Shown: positions 36,459 to 43,753 of the stretch, piece by piece
Layout: every line of letters begins with the position of its first letter
How positions within the stretch are numbered: position 1 is the first letter of the stretch
Assembly: GCA_944324825.1 (NCBI GenBank)
Contig: CALUXU010000003.1
Span: forward strand, 152,689 to 216,688
DNA: 64,000 nt
Reading direction: 5' to 3'
From: Candidatus Gastranaerophilales bacterium
Lineage (GTDB): Bacteria; Cyanobacteriota; Vampirovibrionia; Gastranaerophilales; Gastranaerophilaceae
The notes under the pieces: generated by a model
Databases searched by the model: none
Told to the model about the DNA's origin: nothing
Seen by the model: only the letters and a program-made list of their open reading frames with translations
Translations under genes and position numbers: made by a program

Positions 36459-37382
36459 ATGGGTTTAGCAGCATCACAAGCGCGCTTATTGTCATTGACA
36501 GCCAGAATGCATGACATTGAGTACAAAGCGCAAAAACTGGAAGCGCAAAAGCTTCAAATGGCTAATCAGTCACAACAAGTTTACCAAGAGTATGAAGATG
36601 CTCTTAACATGCAGAAGATTCAATACAAAATTATTGGTTCAGATGGTTCTGCATATTACAAAGATGCAACAGTTAAGGCATTAGTAACAGCAACCGGAGA
36701 AGCAAAAGCTGATTACATTATGCACAACATTGCAACTAACCAAATGTATTGTACACAAGCACAAATAGATGCATATGAAACAGCTGTAGGTACAACCCCA
36801 ACAGCAAATGGTGACGGAACATATTCAATCACTGGTGTTCCTGGAACATATACCTCTGAAGACGATGCAAAAGCAGGTGCATTTGCAGTAGAAATGGGTG
36901 ATACACTTGGTTCATCATCTTCATACAAAACACTATATAATGAAATGGTACAATGTGTAGCAAAACACGGCGGAGACGCAGAAGAAGCATTTATCGCAGT
37001 AGACGGTAATCCTGACGGTAAAGGATACAATCCTACAGCAGAAGAAGCTACTCAATTTAGCAACGCTACATACTTAACAAATATGATTAACGAAGGGTTC
37101 ATCGTACTTCACAAACTCACAGGTGATAATATCACAGGTGCTGCAGATGAAGTTAACGTAGCCGTTGACCCTTCATTACAACAAGTTTCTGACGAAACTG
37201 ATCTTAAGAAGGCCGAAGCTAAATACGAAGCTGATATGGCTAAGATTAACGCAAAAGATAAAAAATACGATACAGATATCGCAGCTTTAGAACAAGAAAG
37301 AAACGCAATCAAGACTGAAATCGACACCTTGAAGACAGTCGCAAAAGACAACGTAGAACGTACATTCAAGTTGTTCAGTTAA
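36459..37382 (+). CDS. MGLAASQ-family protein, flagellin-like layout, unknown function
   Basis: 307 aa, cytoplasmic by sequence (no signal peptide). Residues 1-47 (MGLAASQARLL…) and 240-307 (SDET.LKKAEAKYEAD… to a final KLFS) are helical, charged and almost identical to the protein at 42947. The middle (48-239) is different, Gly/Thr/Asp-rich and acidic. Conserved helical ends with a variable centre plus a sigma-28-like promoter recall flagellar or other type III-exported filament proteins, but no known flagellin, hook or HAP motif is seen. AGGAAAAGGAG precedes the ATG. The function is not known. Confidence 0.7.
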   Translation: MGLAASQARLLSLTARMHDIEYKAQKLEAQKLQMANQSQQVYQEYEDALNMQKIQYKIIGSDGSAYYKDATVKALVTATGEAKADYIMHNIATNQMYCTQAQIDAYETAVGTTPTANGDGTYSITGVPGTYTSEDDAKAGAFAVEMGDTLGSSSSYKTLYNEMVQCVAKHGGDAEEAFIAVDGNPDGKGYNPTAEEATQFSNATYLTNMINEGFIVLHKLTGDNITGAADEVNVAVDPSLQQVSDETDLKKAEAKYEADMAKINAKDKKYDTDIAALEQERNAIKTEIDTLKTVAKDNVERTFKLFS

Positions 37383-37800
37383 TGGAATTAGGTAAAGGTA
37401 GAGATAGGGTAACTGTACCCTTCTCTCACCCGAGCCGGCCTGAGGGATTACTATATCCCAAAACAAAAAAAGATTGCTCTTTGATAAACTGCATAAATGA
37501 TTTGAGAATGGTTGTTTCAACAAGAAACGTAAAATGCCCTCTCACCTGTACCACAGGATAACTATGTCTGAAAGAGGAATTGAAATAAAATATCCGCTCA
37601 ATATGCAATGCAGAATATCAGGTTCAAACAAAAGCGAGAAAAATAAATAAATGAAAAAAGTTAAGAGAAAAATTAAATAGAACAGGTTTTGTTAAAAAAG
37701 GTTGATTAAGGCGGATGCGTTAATTAACCTCGGGAGGAGAAGTTTTCCCCGAACTTCAAACAAAACTCCCACAAGATGCTAAAAGTTCCTATAATTTCCT
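37383..37800. other. gene-free region with possible structured RNA
   Basis: No supported ORF. Several hairpins are visible: GGGTA/TACCC about 25 nt after the upstream stop; an 11-bp stem 37699-37709 with 37720-37730 (one G-T pair, 10-nt loop); and GAAGTT/AACTTC at 37739-37744 with 37752-37757. The last two lie side by side and could belong to a small RNA. No RNA family was recognised. Confidence 0.35.
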
Positions 37801-37890
37801 TTTTCTTATTCCTAATTAATTGCCGTTACCATCAAGGTCACGGCTTTTTATTTTGTTATTTAATTAGGAATAAGAAAAGATTTGTAATAC
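37801..37890. repeat. hairpin repeat, copy 1 (79-bp core with 19-bp inverted arms)
   Basis: Arms 37801-37819 and 37860-37878 are perfect inverted repeats of 19 bp. Between them a terminator-like hairpin (37822-37830 with 37836-37844, one mismatch) is followed by a T-run. The stretch 37812-37890 recurs at 37964-38042 with only two base differences. It may also act as a terminator for the upstream gene. Confidence 0.75.
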
Positions 37891-37923
37891 GGTTCGCAGA
37901 AACTTTGTTTCTGACTCACCTGC

Positions 37924-37958
37924 CTCTATTTTGAAGATAATTAATCTTCAAAATAGAG
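37924..37958. repeat. 15-bp perfect palindrome between the two repeat copies
   Basis: Arms 37924-37938 and 37944-37958 (starting CTCTATTTTGAAGAT) are perfect reverse complements around the loop AATTA. There is no T-run after it, so it is not an ordinary terminator. Confidence 0.7.
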
Positions 37959-37963
37959 TTCTT

Positions 37964-38042
37964 CTAATTAATTGCCGTTACCATCAAGATCACGGCTTTT
38001 TATTTTGTTATTTAATTAGGAATAAGAAAAAATTTGTAATAC
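37964..38042. repeat. hairpin repeat, copy 2
   Basis: This is 79 bp differing from 37812-37890 at two positions. The left 19-bp arm is degenerate here and the internal hairpin is weakened by a G-to-A change, so this looks like a partly decayed duplicate. A TCCTCC-TTC-GGAGGA hairpin follows at about 38044-38058. Confidence 0.75.
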
Positions 38043-38204
38043 TCCTCCTTCGGAGGATGCCTCTATTCACGAATCAAAATAATATTTTTTAACATTCTTA
38101 TTAAAATGTTAATTCTTGGTTAATTTTTTATGGTTTTAAAAGAAACAGTGTCATAATAACAATGTAAGAGGTAATAAGATAATTAAATTTGAAAGGAGTT
38201 TATT

Positions 38205-38657
38205 ATGAAATTCTTAATTAGAAAAACACCGGACAGATTTATAAAATCCGTTAACGATGAAATAAGTTCAATACTAAGCAGAAACATGGATGGCTTATTC
38301 CCTGACTACAGCTTTCCTGACGAAGACAAACTTGCAATGCCTGTCGAACTCAAAGAAAAAGACAAAGAATATACAGTCAAAGCTGAATTACCTGGCGTAA
38401 AAAAAGAAGACTTAGATATTGATTTGGAAAAAAATTATATAACAATCAACGCTAAGAAAGAGGAAGAAAAGGAAGAGGAAGAAAAAGGATACAAAAAATC
38501 CGAATTCAGTTATGGGGAATTTTCAAGAACAATCTATTTCCCTCAAGAAATAGATATCGACAAGACAAAAGCAAAACTGGAACACGGGATATTAAAAATC
38601 ACAGCACCAAAAATGATTGTAGAGAAAGATAACAAGAAAAAATTAACGGTTGAATAA
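38205..38657 (+). CDS. small heat-shock protein (Hsp20/alpha-crystallin)
   Basis: ATP-independent chaperone of 150 aa. The alpha-crystallin domain is about residues 45-140, with VKAELPGVKKEDLDIDLE, FSRTIYFP and the closing ELEHGILKITAPK-type strand (here LEHGILKITAPK). A charged Glu/Lys loop lies at about 88-100. The C-terminal anchoring motif is a weak I-x-I. GAAAGGAG precedes the ATG, and the gene has its own terminator. Stress induction is likely but no CIRCE or other known box was identified upstream. Confidence 0.95.
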   Translation: MKFLIRKTPDRFIKSVNDEISSILSRNMDGLFPDYSFPDEDKLAMPVELKEKDKEYTVKAELPGVKKEDLDIDLEKNYITINAKKEEEKEEEEKGYKKSEFSYGEFSRTIYFPQEIDIDKTKAKLEHGILKITAPKMIVEKDNKKKLTVE

Positions 38658-38664
38658 ACATTCA

Positions 38665-38699
38665 AAAGAGGATAACTAAAACGTTATCCTCTTTTTTTA
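38665..38699 (+). terminator. rho-independent terminator after hsp20
   Basis: A 12-bp perfect stem (38665-38676 with 38683-38694, core GAGGATAAC/GTTATCCTC) with a 6-nt loop runs into a T-tract. The A-run on the left also allows it to serve the convergent apt gene. Confidence 0.88.
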
Positions 38700-38717
38700 T
38701 GACAATTAAAAATATTT

Positions 38718-39254
38718 TTAGTCTAAATCATATTTAAGCATTGATATTACATCAACACCTGTATTTCTGATTTTATCAGCGCCTTTAAGCGGTGTAAGTT
38801 CAATTATGAATGCTGCGGAATCAACATTACCGCCGGCTTTTTTTATAAGATTGCAAGCTGCGGTTGCTGTACCGCCGGTTGCTAAGAGGTCATCTATAAC
38901 AACAACATTTGCACCTGCCTCTATTGCATCTGCATGAATTTCTATTGAATCAGAACCGTATTCCAAATCATAACTTTCTGTGATTGTTTCTGCAGGAAGT
39001 TTATTCGGTTTTCTTATAGGGATGAACCCTGCATTCAATTTATACGCAAGAGGCATACCAAAAATAAAACCTCTTGATTCAATCCCTGCAACGTAATCAA
39101 TTTTTTTATCTTTATATTGATCATACAAAAAATCAATCATTGTTTTCAGAGTTTTTGCATCTTTGATACCTGTTGTTATATCTAAAAATTGTATACCTTT
39201 TTTCGGGAAGTCCGGAACTTGTCTGATTTTTTCTTTTACTGCTTCTAAATTCAT
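38718..39254 (-). CDS. apt: adenine phosphoribosyltransferase
   Basis: Purine salvage, converting adenine plus PRPP to AMP, 178 aa. The PRPP-binding motif VVVIDDLLATGGTA and the N-terminal IRQVPDFPKKGIQFLDIT signature are complete. It lies 1 nt after the glycosyltransferase gene, so both are in one transcript. It ends at a strong terminator shared with hsp20. Confidence 0.97.
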   Translation of the reverse strand: MNLEAVKEKIRQVPDFPKKGIQFLDITTGIKDAKTLKTMIDFLYDQYKDKKIDYVAGIESRGFIFGMPLAYKLNAGFIPIRKPNKLPAETITESYDLEYGSDSIEIHADAIEAGANVVVIDDLLATGGTATAACNLIKKAGGNVDSAAFIIELTPLKGADKIRNTGVDVISMLKYDLD

Positions 39255-39255
39255 T

Positions 39256-40614
39256 CTATACCTCTTGTAATTCTTTTTCTATACTATTTATATTGTTATG
39301 GCCGGCTTCTTCTTCCATAACTAACCCGTGGGCAGTCTTGCCCCAATTTAAATCCTTCTTGCAAAATAATATTTTACCACAAATAAATAAAACCATAGGG
39401 AACCAGATAATCAACATGTATACGGCAGTATAACTTGCCTGAACAAATGCAGGAATTCTTTTTTGGTTATCATATCTTCTCAAACTGTATCTTATCGCCA
39501 TGAAAAATCCAACAGCAGTAATGGCAGCAATAACAACAGATGATACAAGCTCGTTTTGTATAACACCTTTGCCGGTCAGTGCTTTGAATGCTCTTATAAC
39601 AATCTCAAGAATCATCCACAAAGGCATGATAAACTGTGCTATATAAGCAATCATATCAAGCTTTGCTCTCAAGGACATCGTTTGAGATTTTATTGCCTCC
39701 ATTGAATATTCTAAATATCTTCTGATTGTACCCTCAAGCCATCTCCTTCTTTGACGGAATAAAGGGACCAGATAAATAATACCTTCTTCATAAACCTCTG
39801 CAGACGGACAATACCTGACATCCCAGCCTTTTATATGGAGTCTTGTTGACATATCAAGGTCATCAGTAATTGTATAATTGTTCCAGCCGCCAATATCGTC
39901 AATCGCTTGACGTTTTATTAATTCTCCGTTTCCGCGAAGCTCAACGGCACCCTTGATTGCATCACGTCCTACTTGAAGATAGGTATCAAGAACATACTCG
40001 TTATACTGGCATTTTGTTAAAAGGTTATAAGCCCCGTTTCTGATAACTTTTCTTGCCTGAACGGCTCCAACGTCCGCAGGTTCAAGGCAAGGAACCATTT
40101 TGTTAAGAAAATCAGGTTCAACTGTAGCATCTGCATCAAATACCAGTATTGCTTCACCTTGTGCAAGTTTAATAGCATCGTTTAAAACCGCGGATTTACC
40201 AGGGAACGCTTCTTGCTCCCTTATCAATGTTTTTACTTTGTCTTTATACTTAAGTTCAAGGTTTTTTATAACGTTTGCGGTGTTATCAGAGCTTCTGTCA
40301 TCAATTACAATTACTTCAAAATTTTGGTAATTAAGCTGCATAACGTTATCAACAGTATGAGAAATTACCGCTTCTTCATTATGAGCCGGAATTAGAATTG
40401 ATACAAACGGTTTATAATCTTCATTGATTTTTACCGGTTGTTTTTTTAACTGTCTTTTTTTATGTTTCAATGCAAGAGTCGAATAGACCCCGTATATAGT
40501 CATAAACGTCAGTAATAGTACATATCCCCATAAAGTATTCACATGATATTGGAATATATACAAAAAGGCAGTCAGCCCCATTAAAATAGTAAATAATGCG
40601 ATTCGCTCTTTCAT
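39256..40614 (-). CDS. processive family 2 glycosyltransferase (membrane)
   Basis: 452 aa inner-membrane enzyme. Two N-terminal helices (about residues 5-45) are followed by a GT-A domain (about 65-300) with ILIPAHNEEAVI, DDRSSD, the DAD metal motif VFDADATVEPDFL, a DD pair (TDDLDMSTRL) and QRRRWLEG, the QxxRW motif of processive synthases. Further helices follow at the C-terminus. It resembles poly-N-acetylglucosamine or cellulose-type synthases. The product is not determinable and no partner synthase genes lie nearby. GGGAG precedes the ATG. Confidence 0.88.
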   Translation of the reverse strand: MKERIALFTILMGLTAFLYIFQYHVNTLWGYVLLLTFMTIYGVYSTLALKHKKRQLKKQPVKINEDYKPFVSILIPAHNEEAVISHTVDNVMQLNYQNFEVIVIDDRSSDNTANVIKNLELKYKDKVKTLIREQEAFPGKSAVLNDAIKLAQGEAILVFDADATVEPDFLNKMVPCLEPADVGAVQARKVIRNGAYNLLTKCQYNEYVLDTYLQVGRDAIKGAVELRGNGELIKRQAIDDIGGWNNYTITDDLDMSTRLHIKGWDVRYCPSAEVYEEGIIYLVPLFRQRRRWLEGTIRRYLEYSMEAIKSQTMSLRAKLDMIAYIAQFIMPLWMILEIVIRAFKALTGKGVIQNELVSSVVIAAITAVGFFMAIRYSLRRYDNQKRIPAFVQASYTAVYMLIIWFPMVLFICGKILFCKKDLNWGKTAHGLVMEEEAGHNNINSIEKELQEV

Positions 40615-40682
40615 AAACTCCCAACCTCACATTAAATAATTTTATCAAAAACAAAATATTTGTGCTCAATTATTAAATATTC

Positions 40683-40711
40683 TTTACTTTTTCAAGGATA
40701 TTATTTATTAT
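40683..40711 (+). promoter_or_regulatory. sigma-70 promoter, leaderless start predicted
   Basis: TTTACT (40683-40688), a 17-nt spacer and TATTAT (40706-40711) end 7 nt before the ATG at 40719. No ribosome-binding sequence is present. Confidence 0.6.
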
Positions 40712-40718
40712 TAAATTG

Positions 40719-41096
40719 ATGTTTAGTTTTATTAATAACTTTTTAGCGCAGGTAGAACAACAGGCAATAGAAATGGGAGCCTCAACAGATTCTGACGGGC
40801 GCAGAAAGGAACAACAGCAAAAAAAACAAGAAAAGAAGTGGCTGGAGCAGGTTGAAGCCGACGAGGTTAAAATCGGCGGACGCCCATTATTGACCGAACA
40901 AGAGGTTCAGCTTATGGCAGAGCTTTATATTGATAAACTAAAGATTGCCAATCAAGACAGACCGAAAGTTGTTGAAAAATTGGATAAGTATATTGAAAAA
41001 TTTAATGTTAAAAAGTTTATGAGAGATAATCCGAATTTGACTCATCCGGACTTTTATATGGTTATATTTAATGAAACAGACAGGCTGGTGCAGTAA
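40719..41096 (+). CDS. hypothetical charged helical protein upstream of aroA
   Basis: 125 aa, not recognised. Residues 20-45 are Gln/Lys/Glu-rich (KEQQQKKQEKKWLEQ), probably coiled. The rest is helical with RPLLTEQEVQLMAELYIDKLK and a closing NPNLTHPDFYMVIF. There is no signal peptide. The stop overlaps the aroA start as TAATG, so the two are translated together. It is a soluble cytoplasmic protein of unknown role. Confidence 0.65.
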   Translation: MFSFINNFLAQVEQQAIEMGASTDSDGRRKEQQQKKQEKKWLEQVEADEVKIGGRPLLTEQEVQLMAELYIDKLKIANQDRPKVVEKLDKYIEKFNVKKFMRDNPNLTHPDFYMVIFNETDRLVQ

Positions 41097-42367
41097 TGGA
41101 TATAGTTGTTTCCTGTTTAAAAAAAGGATTAAGAGGGGAAATTGTTATCCCTGCGGATAAATCCATATCTCATCGAGCTGTTATGTTTTCAGCACTGGCT
41201 AAGGGAAAATCTACAATCAAGAATTTTCTTTATGCTGCTGATTGCCGCTCAACTGCCGGTTTATTCAAGAATCTCGGAGTCGATATTGAATTTATTAATG
41301 AAAATACGCTAACAGTTAATTCAAAAGGAATTTTATCACCATATTTGCCACCTTTAGACTGCGGAAATTCAGGTACAACCATGCGTCTTGTGTCCGGAAT
41401 CCTTGCAGGTCAGAGATTTGATTCTACACTTATAGGTGATGAAAGCTTATCAAAACGTCCTATGAAAAGGGTTATTACACCTCTTTCCCTGATGGGAGCA
41501 GAGATTGAATCCAATGACGGCAGAGCTCCGTTAAAAATTCATGGTACAGCACTTCATTCGATTGAATACAATTCCCCTATTGCATCCGCTCAGGTAAAAT
41601 CATCCATTTTGCTTGCAGGGCTTTCAGCAGATGGGGTAACAACGGTTATTGAACCTTATAAATCCCGCAACCATACGGAGATTCTTCTTGAATACATGGG
41701 GGCGGATATCGCGGTTGAAGAAAACAGAGTAAGTATCCAAAAATCATCACTCACCGCGCGTGATATATTTGTTGCAGGAGATATATCTTCTGCCGCATTC
41801 TTTATTGTTGCTGCATTAATAGTTCCTGATTCTGATATTATAATCAGAAATGTCGGACTTAACGAAACTCGAACAGGGATAATAGATGTTGTTAAAAGAA
41901 TGGGCGGCAATCTTGAAATTTTAGATGAGAGAATTGTTTCCGGTGAAAAAATCGGGGATTTAAGAATCAGGTATTCTGACTTGAAATCTTGCGAAATAAA
42001 TGGTGCAGATATTCCTCGGCTTATTGATGAACTTCCTGTTATTGCACTTCTTGCAACACAGGCTGAGGGAGAAACACGTATAACTAATGCAGAAGATTTG
42101 AGGAATAAAGAGGCTGACAGAATAACAGCCGTTGTAACAGAATTCAGGAAGCTTGGGATAGATATAGATGAACTCCCTGACGGGTTTATTATAAACGGAA
42201 AACAAAAGATTGCAGGCGGGAGTGAAGTTGAAGTATATCACGACCACAGGCTTGCTATGACACTATATATCGCAGGACTTATCGCTAAAAAAGAAACACT
42301 TGTAAAAGAATTTCAATGGGTAGATATTTCCATGCCGGAATTTTTGTCATTAATACAACGATTATAG
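41096..42367 (+). CDS. aroA: 3-phosphoshikimate 1-carboxyvinyltransferase (EPSP synthase)
   Basis: Sixth step of the shikimate pathway to chorismate, 423 aa. Signatures are PADKSISHRAVMFSALAKG, CGNSGTTMRLVSGILAG, SAQVKSSILLAGL, LRNKEADRI (active-site region) and DHRLAMTLYIAG. It is complete. It is translationally coupled to the small gene before it. Confidence 0.96.
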   Translation: MDIVVSCLKKGLRGEIVIPADKSISHRAVMFSALAKGKSTIKNFLYAADCRSTAGLFKNLGVDIEFINENTLTVNSKGILSPYLPPLDCGNSGTTMRLVSGILAGQRFDSTLIGDESLSKRPMKRVITPLSLMGAEIESNDGRAPLKIHGTALHSIEYNSPIASAQVKSSILLAGLSADGVTTVIEPYKSRNHTEILLEYMGADIAVEENRVSIQKSSLTARDIFVAGDISSAAFFIVAALIVPDSDIIIRNVGLNETRTGIIDVVKRMGGNLEILDERIVSGEKIGDLRIRYSDLKSCEINGADIPRLIDELPVIALLATQAEGETRITNAEDLRNKEADRITAVVTEFRKLGIDIDELPDGFIINGKQKIAGGSEVEVYHDHRLAMTLYIAGLIAKKETLVKEFQWVDISMPEFLSLIQRL

Positions 42368-42871
42368 AGGGGTTGTGCCATGCCAACCTCCGATTATCTA
42401 TTTCTTTGACATTCAGAGATAAAAGAATTGGGTTGTTTTTAACCCTCTCCGGGGGAGAGGGTTTGGGTGAGGGTTAATCAAAAAATATTTTTATTTAATA
42501 AAAACGAAACAAAAACCTTTAACCAACCCTCACCCGCATCTGTAGTTTTCACTTCGTTCAAACACATCTGCTGCATCTCCCTCAAAGAGGCAGATGCAGC
42601 TTATTAAATGCATCAAAATCACTTAGTCACTTGTCAAAATAGATTCTTCGGCTAAAGCCTCAGAATGACGTTTTTCGTCGTCCTGAACGAATGTGAAGGA
42701 CCGCATTGTTGAACGCAACAGTCTAGTTCGTGAATTGTAGGTTGAGATGTAGTCTGGTTGTCAGGCGATGCCTAACCTACTGCTAAACCTCACCCTTAGT
42801 CCCTCTCCTGGTAGGAGAGGGAAACTTCCAACCCTTAATCACCCAGTCACTTAATCACTTAGTCACTTGTC
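42368..42871. repeat. intergenic repeat cluster
   Basis: No ORF. It holds at least five hairpin-type repeats. They are AACCCTCTCC/GGAGAGGGTT (42441-42463); an 11-bp inverted pair 42465-42475 with 42525-42535; a 13-bp stem with one mismatch at 42570-42600; GGTTAGGCAT-type stem ends GTAGGTT/AACCTAC at 42737-42780; and CCCTCTCCT/AGGAGAGGG at 42801-42821. AATCACTTAGTCACTTG-type short repeats lie at 42617-42639 and 42836-42875. The inverse of a GTCATTCTGAG…GAAGAATCT repeat lies at 42641-42669. Confidence 0.75.
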
Positions 42872-42895
42872 AAAAAAACCGCCTTAAAGACGGTT
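42872..42895 (-). terminator. rho-independent terminator of the MGLSASQ gene
   Basis: Read on the minus strand, an AACCGTCTT/AAGGCGGTT stem with one G-U pair runs into a T7 tract (42872-42878), about 50 nt after the stop. Confidence 0.75.
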
Positions 42896-42946
42896 GAATT
42901 GTGTAATTATAGGGAAAAATTATAGAAAAAACTTTATTTAATAACG

Positions 42947-43639
42947 TTATGAGAACAATTTGTAAGTTCTATCAACGTTATCTTTTGCTACTGATTTGAG
43001 TGTATCTATCTCTGTTTTAATTGCGTTACGTTCTGATTCAAGAGCTGCCAAATCCGTATCGAATTTTTTATCTTTATTATTAATTTTTCTCATATCAGCT
43101 TCATATTTAGCTTCTGCTTTTTTCAGAGCAGTTTCATCAGATACTTCTTGGAAATCTGTATTAGTTGCAACGTTAGTTTCTTCAATGACAGGATTTCCGT
43201 CGGCATCGTTGATATCGAGTCCGTTTTCGTCTTTCGCAACTTTTTCGAATACAATAAGTCCTTCTTTTAACATATTTGATAATGTTGCGTTATCGTTTTG
43301 TAAGGCGTTACAACCGGAGGCGTTTCTTATCGCTGTTAAATCTTTCGGATCAACACCATCGGTCCAAGTCCCTGTTTCAACATTACATATTTTTAAAGTA
43401 TATTGTCCGTCAGCGAGATCTGAGAAGTTAATATCTTGATATCCGACGCTTCCGTCATCCGCGATATACTTCATTTGAACTTTTGTTGCGTTCAATGCCT
43501 CTTCATACTGAGCATAAACAGTATCAGATTCGTTTGCCATTTGGAGTTTTTGGGCTTCAAGATTTTGAGCCTTATACTCAATGTCATGCATACGAGCAGT
43601 TAAATTTAATAGTCTTGCTTGTGATGCGGATAAACCCAT
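42947..43639 (-). CDS. MGLSASQ-family protein, paralogue of the gene at 36459
   Basis: 230 aa. The N-terminal 47 residues (MGLSASQARLL…) and the last 68 (163-230, ending RTYKLFS) are nearly the same as in the paralogue. The centre is shorter and unrelated. No signal peptide is present. It is predicted to be mostly alpha-helical and acidic. AAGGAG precedes the ATG. It has its own promoter of the sigma-28-like type and its own terminator, so it is monocistronic. The function is unknown. Confidence 0.7.
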   Translation of the reverse strand: MGLSASQARLLNLTARMHDIEYKAQNLEAQKLQMANESDTVYAQYEEALNATKVQMKYIADDGSVGYQDINFSDLADGQYTLKICNVETGTWTDGVDPKDLTAIRNASGCNALQNDNATLSNMLKEGLIVFEKVAKDENGLDINDADGNPVIEETNVATNTDFQEVSDETALKKAEAKYEADMRKINNKDKKFDTDLAALESERNAIKTEIDTLKSVAKDNVDRTYKLFS

Positions 43640-43669
43640 TAATTAACTCCTTATTCCAGTACAAGTTGT

Positions 43670-43729
43670 GTAACGGCACATTTAATTAAAAACTTTAATA
43701 AATTATTAGATTTGTTACATATTGTTACA
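43670..43729 (-). promoter_or_regulatory. tandem TGTAAC site plus sigma-28-like promoter (minus strand)
   Basis: On the minus strand TGTAAC at 43724-43729 and 43714-43719 (10-bp period) is followed by TAAAGTTT (43690-43697), a 12-nt spacer and GCCGTTAC (43670-43677). The spacing and order match the promoter at 36345-36405. The TGTAAC sites also cover the -35 region of the divergent der promoter. Confidence 0.62.
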
Positions 43730-43738
43730 TTTCCTTTA

Positions 43739-43747
43739 TGTTATAAT
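43739..43747 (+). promoter_or_regulatory. extended -10 promoter of der, leaderless start predicted
   Basis: TGTTATAAT (TG-n-TATAAT) ends 6 nt before the ATG at 43754. No ribosome site is present. Confidence 0.62.
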
Positions 43748-43753
43748 CACCTT

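Noticed and set aside
37383..38204. CRISPR array
   Set aside because: Only two repeat copies of 79 bp with different surroundings, no regular short repeats or spacers.
42737..42780. tRNA-like cloverleaf suggested by GTAGGTT/AACCTAC ends
   Set aside because: No T-arm or anticodon-loop sequence and no acceptor geometry; it is a hairpin repeat.
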